From NCBI GenBank assembly GCA_009937085.1, contig JAACDD010000060.1:1-31901 (forward strand): a DNA stretch of 31,901 bases, in the 5' to 3' direction. The DNA comes from Bacteroidota bacterium. Lineage in GTDB: Bacteria; Bacteroidota; Bacteroidia; Flavobacteriales; Flavobacteriaceae. Of this stretch, positions 1 through 8,807 are shown one piece after another. The position numbers and the translations under genes are program-made. The notes beneath the pieces are model-generated. The model was not told where the DNA came from. It was given only the letters and a program-made list of their open reading frames with translations, and searched no databases. How positions within the stretch are numbered: the first letter of the stretch is position 1; each line of letters starts with the position of its first letter.

Positions 1-603
1 CCAAAAGAAAAGCGTGCCTATAGCGAAGCCTATTGGGATAAGAAAACCTTTGCGCCATCATCCCTGTTATTCTATATAGGATTAGACAAAAAACTCGACA
101 CTTTGGCGCATCACAATCTCTTTTTTGATGTGGATTTTGATGCACATGCCAACAGTATTTACGACACGCCCGAATGGCCAAATGACCCACTTTTTTATGT
201 GAATCTTCCCTCACAAAGCGATCCCCTAATGGCGCCAGAAGGCAAAGAGGCTTGCTTTATTTTGATTCCTATTGCACCTGACTTAGAAGACACACCAGCG
301 CTGCGACAAAAATATTTTGACATTGTATTGGAGCGTATGGAACAACTCACGGATACCGAAATCAAGTCGCACATTCTATTTAATGAATCGTTCTGTGTTA
401 AGGAGTTTAAAGAAGTGTATAATTCGTATAAAGGGAATGCTTACGGTATGGCAAATACACTGCTGCAAACGGCATTTTTGCGTCCAAAAATGAAAAGTAA
501 AACCGTTGATAATTTATATTTTACAGGGCAATTGACCGTTCCAGGCCCTGGAGTACCACCTGCACTTATTTCGGGTAAAATAGTTTCGGAGTTTATAGGA
601 TGA
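1..603 (+). CDS. crtI: Phytoene desaturase CrtI, C-terminal part (gene cut by window edge)
   Basis: The reading frame is open from base 1 and gives the last 200 residues of an FAD-dependent carotenoid desaturase; the N-terminal FAD-binding half lies outside the window. The C-terminal signature of the CrtI family is visible: FTGQLTVPGPGVPPALISGK, followed by an EFIG end, the segment that closes over the flavin. The family converts phytoene to lycopene in the membrane and opens the coloured carotenoid pathway. The stop codon overlaps the next gene's start (ATGA at 600-603), so translation is probably coupled to the glycosyltransferase. The first start-like codon in the window (TTG at 103) is internal and is not the true start. 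CrtI fits better than CrtD because a better CrtD candidate lies at 8800-10266, but the paralogues resemble each other. Confidence 0.9.
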   Translation, partial: PKEKRAYSEAYWDKKTFAPSSLLFYIGLDKKLDTLAHHNLFFDVDFDAHANSIYDTPEWPNDPLFYVNLPSQSDPLMAPEGKEACFILIPIAPDLEDTPALRQKYFDIVLERMEQLTDTEIKSHILFNESFCVKEFKEVYNSYKGNAYGMANTLLQTAFLRPKMKSKTVDNLYFTGQLTVPGPGVPPALISGKIVSEFIG

Positions 604-1592
604 AAATACTGTACGCATTGCAGGCCACTGGAAATGGGCATATTTGTCGTGCGCAAAAAATGGTGCCTGCCCTTCGGCAATTTGTAGAAGTAGACATTCT
701 TACAAGTGGTACAGAATCGGACATAAGCCTTGGATTTCCTGTGACCTATAAGTACGCAGGATTTAGCTTTGTGTTTGGTAAGCAAGGAGGGATCCAATGG
801 TTTCAGTCTTTTTTTAGAAATAATTTTATTCGGCTTTTTAGAGCGATTAGGACTGTACCGGTTTCAAAATATGATTTGGTTATCAATGATTTTGAACCTG
901 TCACGGCATGGGCGTGCAAACGTCAACAGCTGACGTGTGTGGCTATGAGCCATCAATTTGCATTGCTCTTTGATGTGCCAAAACCAACCTTTGTACCCGC
1001 TATTGCTCGATGGATTTTACATCGCTATGCACCCGCTACCAAAGGAGTAGGTTTTCACTTTAAACGCTACGCTCCAAATATATTTTTCCCCATCATTAGA
1101 GATACCATTCGCAATCAAAAAACCTCAAAAACGAATTGTTACACCGTTTATTTGCCAGCGGTCTCAGACGCTTATATTTGCTCTGTACTGACACAAATTC
1201 CACAAACCAACTGGGAAGTTTTTTCTAAGCATTGCACCGCTGCTTATACTATCAAAAATGTTGCTGTACAACCTCCAAGCGGGACCTTATTCCAAAAAAG
1301 TATGGCGAAAGCAACAGGCGTGTTGTGTGGGGCGGGCTTTGAAACCCCGGCAGAGGCGTTATTCCTTAAGAAAAAACTACTGGTGATTCCAATGCGAGAT
1401 CAATACGAACAGCACTACAACGCTGCGGGATTAGCGGACTTGGGGATTCCAGTATTGCCTAAACTTTCCCCTAAATATATTCCTGAATTAACACGTTGGG
1501 TAGATCAAACAGAAGTGGTCGAAATGGCGTATTCAGACGATACGATTCCAGCCATTGCGTATGCCCTTTCATTGGTAAACGAGTCCTCATAA
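600..1592 (+). CDS. GT-B fold glycosyltransferase, next to crtI
   Basis: The 330-residue protein looks like the MJ1255/VC2487-type glycosyltransferase family (Glyco_trans_1_3 of Pfam). It has an N-terminal nucleotide-fold start with a GNGH loop (ATGNGHICRAQ, residues 9-19), a central NDFEP motif, and a C-terminal donor-site region GVLCGAGFETPAEAL followed by IPMRDQYEQHYNA. This C-terminal pattern (G-G-E-P-EAL, then QxEQ and NA) is typical of GT28-like enzymes that use nucleotide sugars. No signal peptide or membrane span is seen, so it should act at the cytoplasmic face. Its ATG overlaps the crtI stop by four bases. The context suggests a lipid or carotenoid acceptor, for example glycosylation of a hydroxylated carotenoid, but the acceptor cannot be read from the sequence. 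Confidence 0.8.
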   Translation: MKILYALQATGNGHICRAQKMVPALRQFVEVDILTSGTESDISLGFPVTYKYAGFSFVFGKQGGIQWFQSFFRNNFIRLFRAIRTVPVSKYDLVINDFEPVTAWACKRQQLTCVAMSHQFALLFDVPKPTFVPAIARWILHRYAPATKGVGFHFKRYAPNIFFPIIRDTIRNQKTSKTNCYTVYLPAVSDAYICSVLTQIPQTNWEVFSKHCTAAYTIKNVAVQPPSGTLFQKSMAKATGVLCGAGFETPAEALFLKKKLLVIPMRDQYEQHYNAAGLADLGIPVLPKLSPKYIPELTRWVDQTEVVEMAYSDDTIPAIAYALSLVNESS

Positions 1593-1616
1593 ACCGTTAT
1601 TTTACAAAAAAGAACT

Positions 1617-2333
1617 ATGCATACAATCTTTCATTCCGCCGATTCCAGAGGAAGTGCCAACCATGGGTGGCTTCAAGCAAAACACAGTTTTAGTTTTGCA
1701 AGTTGGTTTAATCCAGAGCGTATTCAGTTTGGCGCATTGCGTGTACTAAACGACGATATTATAGAAGGTGGTATGGGTTTCGGTACACATCCGCACGACA
1801 ATATGGAAATTATTACCATTCCCCTTCGTGGTGATTTGGAGCATAAAGACAGCATGGGAAACACCGAAGTTATTCGGGAGGGAGAAATTCAAGTGATGAG
1901 TGCAGGAACAGGCGTGCATCACAGCGAGTACAATAAAAATGCTGACAAAGAAATTAACCTGTTGCAGTTGTGGATTTTCCCAGACAAGCGCAATGTAGAA
2001 CCCCGTTATGCGCAAATCCCGATTGATACGCTTCACAAAAAAAATGAGCCGTTTCAAATTCTATCCCCCAGTCCTGATGACCAAGGGGTTTGGATTCATC
2101 AAAATGCATGGTTTCATATGTTGGACTTGGATGCATCAGAAGCTGTTTATTACGACCTAAAAGCAGAAGGAAATGGGGTATATGCCTTTGTCATTGAAGG
2201 CGAGGTTGAAATTGGCGAACAGCTTTTAGGAAGACGCGATGCGTTGGGTATTACAGAAACCGCTACCTTTGAAGTAACCGCCCACCAAGATACCCAAATC
2301 CTGTTGATCGAAGTGCCTATGGTGGTGCACTAA
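1617..2333 (+). CDS. Pirin family cupin protein (YhhW-like, possible quercetin dioxygenase)
   Basis: The 238-residue protein has the two-cupin layout and length of bacterial pirins. The N-terminal cupin carries the metal ligands expected from E. coli YhhW: His58 and His60 in GTHPHDNMEI, then His102 and Glu104 in GTGVHHSEYN. All four are intact, so iron or another metal is probably bound. Some family members have quercetin 2,3-dioxygenase activity in vitro, but the physiological substrate is generally unknown. It is cytoplasmic, with no signal peptide. It starts 24 bp after the glycosyltransferase and ends 10 bp before the HMA-MauE gene, so it is probably co-transcribed with both. The link to carotenoid genes may be only positional. 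Confidence 0.88.
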   Translation: MHTIFHSADSRGSANHGWLQAKHSFSFASWFNPERIQFGALRVLNDDIIEGGMGFGTHPHDNMEIITIPLRGDLEHKDSMGNTEVIREGEIQVMSAGTGVHHSEYNKNADKEINLLQLWIFPDKRNVEPRYAQIPIDTLHKKNEPFQILSPSPDDQGVWIHQNAWFHMLDLDASEAVYYDLKAEGNGVYAFVIEGEVEIGEQLLGRRDALGITETATFEVTAHQDTQILLIEVPMVVH

Positions 2334-2343
2334 ACCCACCCAG

Positions 2344-3030
2344 ATGAAAAAGCAAATTTTCCACATTTCTGGTATGACATGTTCAAGCTGTGAACAGTCT
2401 ATCGTTGATGCTGCCAAACAATTAAGAGGTGTAACAAACGCCGAAGCCAACCACAAAAACGGCACTCTTTTGATATGGGCTGACACCAAGCTTTCAACGG
2501 CAACCGTTTCTGTAGCACTACCCAAAAAATATGCGCTTTTGGAGGACGCTATGTTACCTCCGTCTAAGGGTAAACAACTGTATCCTCTGTTCTTAATTTT
2601 TGGATTTATTGTTGGAACATTGTTGCTCATTCATATAGAAAGTTTTGATCGAACTGTCATGATGCACGACTTTATGGCCATGTTTTTTATGGTATTTTCT
2701 TTTTTTAAGTTGTTGGATTTAAGCGGATTTCAAGCGATGTTTAAGACTTATGATCCCCTTGCTGCTGCATGGCCCATTTACGGTTGGATATACCCTTTTA
2801 TAGAAGTAGCACTCGGAATTTGCTATCTCATCGATTTTGTTCCTCCATCCATTTTAATAACGACAATAATTGCTCTCGGGATTACAACTGTGGGTGTAAT
2901 TCGGGTTTTACTCAAAAAGGGTGACATCAAATGCGCTTGCTTAGGTAGCGTGCTCAATCTCCCCATGACAGAAGCGACGTTTACTGAAAACGCCATAATG
3001 CTTGTTATGGCGGGAAGCCTTTTAGCTTAA
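2344..3030 (+). CDS. HMA domain fused to MauE/DoxX-like membrane protein
   Basis: The 228-residue protein has two parts. Residues 4-70 form a heavy-metal-associated domain with the GMTCSSC motif (Cys13 and Cys16), the soft-metal site of copper chaperones and P-type ATPases. From about residue 80 there are four to five hydrophobic spans, with the pattern of MauE/DoxX-like proteins and a cytoplasm- or membrane-edge CxC motif (IKCACLGSVLNLP) that may be redox active or metal binding. MauE proteins are linked to disulfide chemistry or electron transfer in methylamine dehydrogenase maturation. The fusion suggests metal (copper or mercury) handling coupled to thiols in the inner membrane. It is the last gene of the left plus-strand block, and its 3' end overlaps the convergent reductase gene by nine bases. 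Confidence 0.82.
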   Translation: MKKQIFHISGMTCSSCEQSIVDAAKQLRGVTNAEANHKNGTLLIWADTKLSTATVSVALPKKYALLEDAMLPPSKGKQLYPLFLIFGFIVGTLLLIHIESFDRTVMMHDFMAMFFMVFSFFKLLDLSGFQAMFKTYDPLAAAWPIYGWIYPFIEVALGICYLIDFVPPSILITTIIALGITTVGVIRVLLKKGDIKCACLGSVLNLPMTEATFTENAIMLVMAGSLLA

Positions 3031-3552
3031 TTGCGCGTTAAAACCGGCTAAAGCTTTATCAAAACCAGCTTGAAGTTCTGTATTGATTATGCCTTCGTTA
3101 TTATCAAAAGTTTCGTTAAATGAAGGCAGCGAAAAAGTGGGAATATTGGGATTGTCACGGGACAATCGCAAGTGTGCAAGTTCTAAAACGGTAATCGCGC
3201 CACGGGCACCTGTTGATGTGGAGAGCAAAAACATGGGTTTGCCACACCAAATCGGCTTCTCCAATCTAGAAATCCAATCAAAGATATTTTTAAAAGCTGT
3301 GGTATAAGCCCCGTTATGTTCGGCAAATGAAATGACGATGCCATCTGCTGCTTTTAGGGCTGCTTTAAAGTCGTGCGCTTTTTGTGGAATACCTTCTTTT
3401 TCACGATCTGTGCTGTATAAAGGCATCTCAAAGTCGTTTAAATCTAAGAGATTGACGGTTGCGTTGGGAACGTTTAGCGCAGCAAAATGCGCCAACTTTT
3501 TATTGATAGAGTTTAGGCTTGAACTTGCGCCAAAGGCAACAATGTTGGGCAT
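3022..3552 (-). CDS. NAD(P)H-dependent FMN reductase-like oxidoreductase
   Basis: The 176-residue protein has the flavodoxin-like fold pattern of the NADPH-dependent FMN reductase family. The N-terminal strand and phosphate loop read IVAFGASSSLNSINKKLA (FMN phosphate binding), and the EHNGAYTTAFKNIFDWIS segment at about residues 77-95 corresponds to the PEYNGS...K...D flavin-contact motif. Length is normal for the family. Such enzymes transfer hydride from NAD(P)H to FMN, quinones, azo compounds or metals in the cytoplasm; the substrate here is unknown. It lies 51 bp downstream of... no gene in its own direction: its upstream neighbour on the same strand starts beyond 4449, and its 3' end runs nine bases into the HMA-MauE gene. 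Confidence 0.85.
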   Translation of the reverse strand: MPNIVAFGASSSLNSINKKLAHFAALNVPNATVNLLDLNDFEMPLYSTDREKEGIPQKAHDFKAALKAADGIVISFAEHNGAYTTAFKNIFDWISRLEKPIWCGKPMFLLSTSTGARGAITVLELAHLRLSRDNPNIPTFSLPSFNETFDNNEGIINTELQAGFDKALAGFNAQLS

Positions 3553-3603
3553 AGCTTTATTTTTTCGCTAAGATAATCATCTTCAGATGAAGCGTGATCA
3601 CAT

Positions 3604-4449
3604 TTAAGGGATAGAAATCTTAGCCAAAAACGCAGCGTATTTGCGTGTTTTTTCAGATGTAATCCAAAATGTTTTGGCATCTATAATGCTTATTGCTTCA
3701 ATTTGTGCACCATTAAAATCAAGGTCATATTGATTGATTTTCGCATCGGCTATGGCAGATAACGAAAAATTGTTAATGACATATAAATGTTGCTTTTCGT
3801 TTTTGTGATACCCAGTTAGTGCCAAGGTTTTACTTTCTTGGTGGTAATCTGCTCCTGTGATCAGCGACCCGACAGGCAAAGATCCCATTTTTGTTGCAGC
3901 TCCTCCCATTAGAGAAATCACATAAACTTCGGAAGTAAGTGTACTCCTGTTTTTGGTGAAAACCACTATTTTATTTTCTACAAAAACAATGCCCTCAGCG
4001 TCAAAAGGCGTAGCTTGTTGGAAACCAAAATTATCTTGTTCTGGATAATGAAAGGGAATGGAATCTAAGGCAGTAGCACCTCCATTACTTAAGTCCAGTT
4101 CCAATAGGTATAGGTTTTTTCGGGTTCCAAAGTTATTTCCCATATCGGCAACAATCATATTACCGTTGACGATTGTCATGTCTTCCCAGTCAATATTTGT
4201 TTTATTTGTTGCTCTTTTTTCGAGGAGTTTCCCTTTGGTGCTTATGGCGTATAGTGCGGCTTCGTTTCCAGAATCATTAAGCGTCCAAAGCGTATCATTA
4301 CGTACAGCAAGTCCCGAGGTTTCTTCCAGAATGTTAGGTAGATTGTATCTTTCTACATTCATTTCTGTGCTTTCTTCGTTTCCTGAACTGTTTCCAGATT
4401 CGCAGCTAGTGAGTGCAACAAAAACGAAAAAAATAAATACTGTTCTCAT
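3604..4449 (-). CDS. Beta-propeller-like lipoprotein of the phytase operon
   Basis: I chose the start at 4449, giving 281 residues. It places the lipoprotein signal MRTVFIFFVFVALTSC at the N-terminus (lipobox LTSC, Cys16) and gives an ATGA overlap with the phytase gene, whereas the longer frame to 4479 puts a non-signal-like stretch in front. The mature part has repeated strand patterns such as SGLAVRNDTLWTLNDSG, DWEDMTIVNGNMIVADMG and FDAEGIVFVENKIVVF, which suggest a propeller of the kind seen in SdiA-regulated or phytase-like (esterase-like) families. No catalytic motif is recognised. It is the third gene of a receptor-phytase-lipoprotein operon, so it may bind or process inositol phosphates in the periplasm or at the surface. 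The family assignment is tentative. Confidence 0.72.
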   Translation of the reverse strand: MRTVFIFFVFVALTSCESGNSSGNEESTEMNVERYNLPNILEETSGLAVRNDTLWTLNDSGNEAALYAISTKGKLLEKRATNKTNIDWEDMTIVNGNMIVADMGNNFGTRKNLYLLELDLSNGGATALDSIPFHYPEQDNFGFQQATPFDAEGIVFVENKIVVFTKNRSTLTSEVYVISLMGGAATKMGSLPVGSLITGADYHQESKTLALTGYHKNEKQHLYVINNFSLSAIADAKINQYDLDFNGAQIEAISIIDAKTFWITSEKTRKYAAFLAKISIP

Positions 4450-5468
4450 GGATTTAAGTGTGGTTGAATATGTGCCCAATTTATGTATTTAAAATTTTGC
4501 GGTTCGTTACCGTTTTCACCGTCTTGCACAATGAGTAGTCCATTTGGAAATGTTGGTGTTTTCAGGCTAGAAACTTCAAGCCCGTCGGTTTCTTGAACCC
4601 CATCAACAACCCCGTCTTTTATTTGAATAATATTTTTCAATTTCAGCGTTTGTCTATCAATAAACGCATAGGCATTTGATCCTTGTACAGACATGACAAT
4701 CCAACCACTTCCATCCTTATTTTCACGAAGCGCAAGTCCTTCAAAATCCGGTTTTAGTTTTTCTTTATCCACTTTTAAAATCATGGTCTTTTCATCCGCT
4801 TGCCAGGGCAAAGCGTTTAACTGCCAAAGACCTCTTTCCTCCTCAGCAACATATAATTTTTTATTCGTTGGATCAACTACAAGTCCTTCTACGGTTTTGC
4901 CAAATTTTAGTTTACGTACCAATGCCATACGTACTTTTTTGCCTTGTAATCCAACTTGATATTGCCAAACCTTTCCCTTCTTGGTGCTTACTATTATATA
5001 AGGCTTCTCAGCTAGATAGGTGGTAATGCCATACACTTCTTTAAGTGGAACTTTAATATCTTGAATTTCAGCAAGAGAACCATCAGGATTTAGAAACGCA
5101 AAGGTTATGGTTTCTTTTGTTCTGTTCGAGGCGCAAATGAGTGGTAAGTCGTTTTTGAGTATATCGTTAGCGACAAAATGCGCTACATTATTGGGTCTAC
5201 CTACTGGATATTGGTGTAGTTTTTTGCCTTGTAGGTTGTAGGTGATTAGGCCATATTTTTTATCTGTAGCCACCACAATGGATGTTGTAGCGTCATTTGG
5301 ATTTTCCCAAATACAGATATCGTCTGCGGCATCGTCATAAGACACAACAGCTTCGGTTTCGAGTGTGGCTTCAACTTGGGGTAAAGCAAAAGAGCAAACC
5401 GAAGTCCGCTCTTGTGCCATTACCGCGAAACCCACAAAAAGCGTGAAGATTCCGGTTATATGTTTCAT
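4446..5468 (-). CDS. Beta-propeller phytase (3-phytase)
   Basis: The 340-residue protein has a signal peptide (about residues 1-19, ending VMAQ) and the hallmarks of beta-propeller phytases, calcium-dependent enzymes that release phosphate from myo-inositol hexakisphosphate. Visible motifs are DAADDICIW (46-54), VEGLVVD (193-199), YVAEEERGLW (206-215), DFEGLAL (241-247), QETDGLEV (292-299) and LLIVQDGENG (311-320), matching the order in Bacillus phytases. The acidic residues in these motifs form the calcium sites. The first motif has IC where DAADDPAIW is usual, a small deviation. Its ATG overlaps the receptor gene stop (TAATG) and its stop overlaps the next gene's start (ATGA), so the three genes are translationally coupled. 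The protein is probably periplasmic or exported. Confidence 0.93.
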   Translation of the reverse strand: MKHITGIFTLFVGFAVMAQERTSVCSFALPQVEATLETEAVVSYDDAADDICIWENPNDATTSIVVATDKKYGLITYNLQGKKLHQYPVGRPNNVAHFVANDILKNDLPLICASNRTKETITFAFLNPDGSLAEIQDIKVPLKEVYGITTYLAEKPYIIVSTKKGKVWQYQVGLQGKKVRMALVRKLKFGKTVEGLVVDPTNKKLYVAEEERGLWQLNALPWQADEKTMILKVDKEKLKPDFEGLALRENKDGSGWIVMSVQGSNAYAFIDRQTLKLKNIIQIKDGVVDGVQETDGLEVSSLKTPTFPNGLLIVQDGENGNEPQNFKYINWAHIQPHLNP

Positions 5469-7981
5469 TATAAATCTATTTTAAGACCTAACTTCCAGCT
5501 CATTTGGCAGTACTCAAGTTGCATGGTTTTTGCCTTTTCTCCTTGGTAGTAACGCAATGGTTGATTGGTTAGGTTTTTAGCCTCAGCAAATAAACGAATT
5601 TTATCCGTTAGATTATAAGATGCGTTAAGGTCAAAGAACTTTTGCTCGTCATAGTAACGATCTTCCCAAGCGTCTCCACCTAGCTCATCAAGCTGCTCAC
5701 CAGCGTAGTTATACGATGCTCTAACGAACAGTTTTCCTGTTTCATACGCTAAGGAAACGTTGTACATGTTTTCAACGGCACCAGCAAGTGGTACATCGCT
5801 TCTACCTTCAACGCTATCCGTTTCAGAGTTAGTAAATGTATAGTTCGCAGCGAATGAAAGATTATTCACCAGTTCTGCCTGCACAGCAATTTCTGCTCCA
5901 TATACGCTCGCGCTTTTACCGTTTCTTTTCTGTGTGAACTCATAGTCGTTATCATTGTTATAGGTGTAACCGTCTGTAGAGTACGTATAAATCCAATTGT
6001 TAATTGATTTGTAAAATGCACCATATGATATTAGGCCTGTGCTTCCAAAATATTTTTCAAAAATAATGTCATAATTGTCAGCTACAGTAGCTTCTAAGTC
6101 AGAGTTTCCAAATTCTACTTCATCATCGTCTGAGTTTGAATACTGATAAGGAACTAGGTCGTAATAATCAGGACGTGCTAATGATTTTGAATAGGCTACA
6201 GTAACATTTATGTCATCTGAAAAATTATGTCTGATGTTGATACTTGGCAAGAAGTTGATGTAATCTTTAGCACCAGTAGTTTCAGTGATGTCATCTGGAG
6301 TTTCTCCAGTTTCCTCATCAAAAATTTGACCTACATAGCTAAGATCCGTGTTTTCTACTCTGAAACCAGCAACCACCACTGTGTTTGCGCCTAGATTATT
6401 TGTTGTCATAATATAACAAGCTGTAATGGTTTCATCTGCGGAATAGTTTGCACCCGCAAACTCATCCATAACATAGCTGTCAAAATTAGCTCCATTTGCA
6501 CCGCCCAGTGTAAGACCACCTAAGTAACGTGCATCCATAAAGTTACCAATCACATATTTGCTTCCTGGCTCGTAGCTATCTACATCAGCAGCAAAAGTTG
6601 GAACTAGGTCTAGGTTTCCTAAGCCCATATCGTGCTCATACCAAACGTCGTCACGCATTTTTGACTGGTCTTTATAAGCGGCACCAAACTTAAGTGCAGC
6701 AGACTCCCCGTAAGGCAATTCAAAGTTGATTTTAAACTGTGTGTTTTCTTCTTCAGTTAACTTTTGCGCTTCTTCTGTCTTTTTATACTCATAGTTGCTG
6801 TCATAATTCCAAGAATCATCTGCGAAGTTTAAGTATGGACGCTCAAGGTTAGAAATATCCCACGGTGTACCGTTTGCATTTGCAGTATAAGGTACTGGGT
6901 CATATTGATAGCGTGTGTAACGCTCATCAGGACGGTGTTCGCTTGCTTTGGCTGTAGAGACTTTCCAATCAATAGCTAAGTTTCCAGCTTGGTGCTCACC
7001 ACCTAAGCTATATTTTTCAAGACGTTGATCTTCTAAACGACGTGCATCGTTTTCTTCGTTATCAATACCCCCTTTTGTTTGTTTGCGAATCGTAAGCTCT
7101 TCATCTTCATAAATAGCTCTCCAACGGAAACGGTTTTCCCAGTCGTCGCGATGGTTGTAAATAGACTTAAAGTAAAGCGAGTTGTTTTCGTTAATGTTGT
7201 AATCTAAGTTTAATGAAACTGAACGACGTGTACGCTTTACGTCATAACGACGAATATCCATTTCTTCAATTTCCCCTTTATTAACATCTGTCCAGTCTTC
7301 TGGGTCGTTCCAAGCAAACTCAACGTTGTCAGAACCATAGTCACGTGTTTGGATGGTAGAACTAAAGGTATAGCTAAATTTGTCAGATAATTTATCTGCA
7401 ACAACCAAAGCAAAATTTCTGTTGTAACCACCACTACGAATTGGGTTTCCACCACCAGAAATCGTAGCAGAAGCACGGAATTCGCTTGGGTTAGAACGTG
7501 TAATTAAGTTTACAGAACCACCAATAGCATCTCCCTCCATATCAGGCGTTAAAGATTTTTTCACAACAATCGCCTCAATCATATTTGTTGGAATAAGGTC
7601 AAGCTGAATGTTACGGTTATCTCCCTCAGCAGAAGGCAAACGATCGCCGTTTAATGTAACAGAGTTCAACTGCGTACCAAAACCACGCATTACAATATTA
7701 CGTGCTTCACCTTGGTCGTTTTGAACACTTATACCAGAAATTCGACGAAGTGCTTCTCCGACATTATCATCTGGGTATTTACCTGCTTGGTCAGCAGTAA
7801 CAACATTGGTAATGTTAAGGTTGTTTTTTTGTTGTTTTAATGCTTTGGATAGCCCTCCAAAGTAGCCATCAACTACCACTTCCTCAAGGGTAGTAACAAC
7901 TAAAGAATCTTTCTTTTCTTCTTGTGCTTGTAGCAGCGCTACGCTTAATAGTGCAGCAAAAATTAATGTTATGTTTTTCAT
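5468..7981 (-). CDS. TonB-dependent outer membrane receptor paired with phytase
   Basis: The 837-residue protein has a signal peptide (about 1-20, ending LLQAQ), a TonB-box-like TLEEVVVDGY (31-40), a plug domain (about 52-163, with GEALRRISGISV and IGGSVNLITRS) and a long barrel ending in an alternating aromatic strand (WKLGLKIDL). It lacks the carboxypeptidase-like extension of SusC proteins. The plug style (PDDNVGEALRRI...NIVMRGFGTQLNSVTLNG) is that of the TonB-Xanth-Caul class, often found beside degradative enzymes. As first gene of the operon with a phytase, it probably imports phytate, lower inositol phosphates or a metal complex of them, powered by TonB-ExbB-ExbD. The 151 bp between it and the divergent crtA-like gene should hold both promoters, but I found no convincing TAnnTTTG box there for this strand. 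Confidence 0.92.
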   Translation of the reverse strand: MKNITLIFAALLSVALLQAQEEKKDSLVVTTLEEVVVDGYFGGLSKALKQQKNNLNITNVVTADQAGKYPDDNVGEALRRISGISVQNDQGEARNIVMRGFGTQLNSVTLNGDRLPSAEGDNRNIQLDLIPTNMIEAIVVKKSLTPDMEGDAIGGSVNLITRSNPSEFRASATISGGGNPIRSGGYNRNFALVVADKLSDKFSYTFSSTIQTRDYGSDNVEFAWNDPEDWTDVNKGEIEEMDIRRYDVKRTRRSVSLNLDYNINENNSLYFKSIYNHRDDWENRFRWRAIYEDEELTIRKQTKGGIDNEENDARRLEDQRLEKYSLGGEHQAGNLAIDWKVSTAKASEHRPDERYTRYQYDPVPYTANANGTPWDISNLERPYLNFADDSWNYDSNYEYKKTEEAQKLTEEENTQFKINFELPYGESAALKFGAAYKDQSKMRDDVWYEHDMGLGNLDLVPTFAADVDSYEPGSKYVIGNFMDARYLGGLTLGGANGANFDSYVMDEFAGANYSADETITACYIMTTNNLGANTVVVAGFRVENTDLSYVGQIFDEETGETPDDITETTGAKDYINFLPSINIRHNFSDDINVTVAYSKSLARPDYYDLVPYQYSNSDDDEVEFGNSDLEATVADNYDIIFEKYFGSTGLISYGAFYKSINNWIYTYSTDGYTYNNDNDYEFTQKRNGKSASVYGAEIAVQAELVNNLSFAANYTFTNSETDSVEGRSDVPLAGAVENMYNVSLAYETGKLFVRASYNYAGEQLDELGGDAWEDRYYDEQKFFDLNASYNLTDKIRLFAEAKNLTNQPLRYYQGEKAKTMQLEYCQMSWKLGLKIDL

Positions 7982-8132
7982 TTTTAATTAGATTTCCACA
8001 AATTACCTGAATGCGTTTAAAGCAAATGAAATCTCATCGTTATATAACCTTTAACGAATAGTTACAGCAAGAACACCTTAGTGTAAATTTAATGTTACAT
8101 AGATATATGGTTATTACCCTTATCTTTAACAC

Positions 8133-8807
8133 ATGGCACAACAAGTCGTTTTAAGCTTTTTTTCATACACTCAAAACAAATTTTGGGCATTTACACAAAT
8201 GCAACGCGCCATTCCACAATTGCATCAACAGCAAGGCATCCAGTTTTTTAGGACACTTGGCACAGGTGCGGGTAAAGGTTTTAGCCTATGGCCAGATTTT
8301 TCTACGTATGCATTGCTCACCATTTGGGAGTCAGAAGCAGCAGCAACTGCTTTTTTGACCGAAAGTACATTAATGCAGACCTATACTAAGAGGTCACATA
8401 GCCAAAAACATTTTTCGCTGCATACACTTCACAGTCACGGCCTTTGGGGAAAATCAAATCCGTTTATGGCTGAAAAAAGAGCCTTGCACGATGACGAAAA
8501 AATTGGCATTATCACCCGCGCTACCTTACGCCCAAGTAGGCTGTTAGAGTTTTGGCGGGCTGTTCCTGCTGCCTCCAAAGCCATACAAAACGCCAAAGGC
8601 GTGCTGTGGTATAAAGGTGTTGGCGAATGGCCATTGGTGCAACAAGCTACGTTTAGTTTGTGGAACAGTTTGGAAGAAGTAAAAGACTTTGCCTATAAAA
8701 GTTCGCATCACGCAGCGATTGTGAAAAAAACACGCAAACGCAATTGGTATAAAGAAGATTTATTTGCGCGTTTCGCGGTGCGTCCATTACCTTTGAACAA
8801 TGGCTAA
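8133..8807 (+). CDS. crtA: CrtA-like carotenoid monooxygenase, probable carotenoid 2-hydroxylase
   Basis: The 224-residue protein resembles the spheroidene monooxygenase (CrtA) family, seen in FSLWPDFSTYALLTIWES, the HGLWGKSNPFMAEKR segment and GIITRATLRPSRLLEFWRAVPAAS. In purple bacteria CrtA inserts a 2-keto group in acyclic carotenoids. A CrtA-related protein from the marine flavobacterium P99-3 has been described as a carotenoid 2-hydroxylase in myxol synthesis, which fits this context better. No signal peptide or clear membrane span is visible. It heads a three-gene unit: crtD starts inside its last eight bases and cruF overlaps crtD. A box TATCTTTA at about 8120-8127 is too close to the ATG to be a confident promoter. 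The product is either a 2-hydroxylase or a 2-ketolase; sequence alone cannot decide. Confidence 0.83.
   Translation: MAQQVVLSFFSYTQNKFWAFTQMQRAIPQLHQQQGIQFFRTLGTGAGKGFSLWPDFSTYALLTIWESEAAATAFLTESTLMQTYTKRSHSQKHFSLHTLHSHGLWGKSNPFMAEKRALHDDEKIGIITRATLRPSRLLEFWRAVPAASKAIQNAKGVLWYKGVGEWPLVQQATFSLWNSLEEVKDFAYKSSHHAAIVKKTRKRNWYKEDLFARFAVRPLPLNNG

Noticed and set aside
441..797. Antisense ORF across crtI and the glycosyltransferase gene
   Set aside because: It mirrors two well-supported coding regions and has no family-like sequence.
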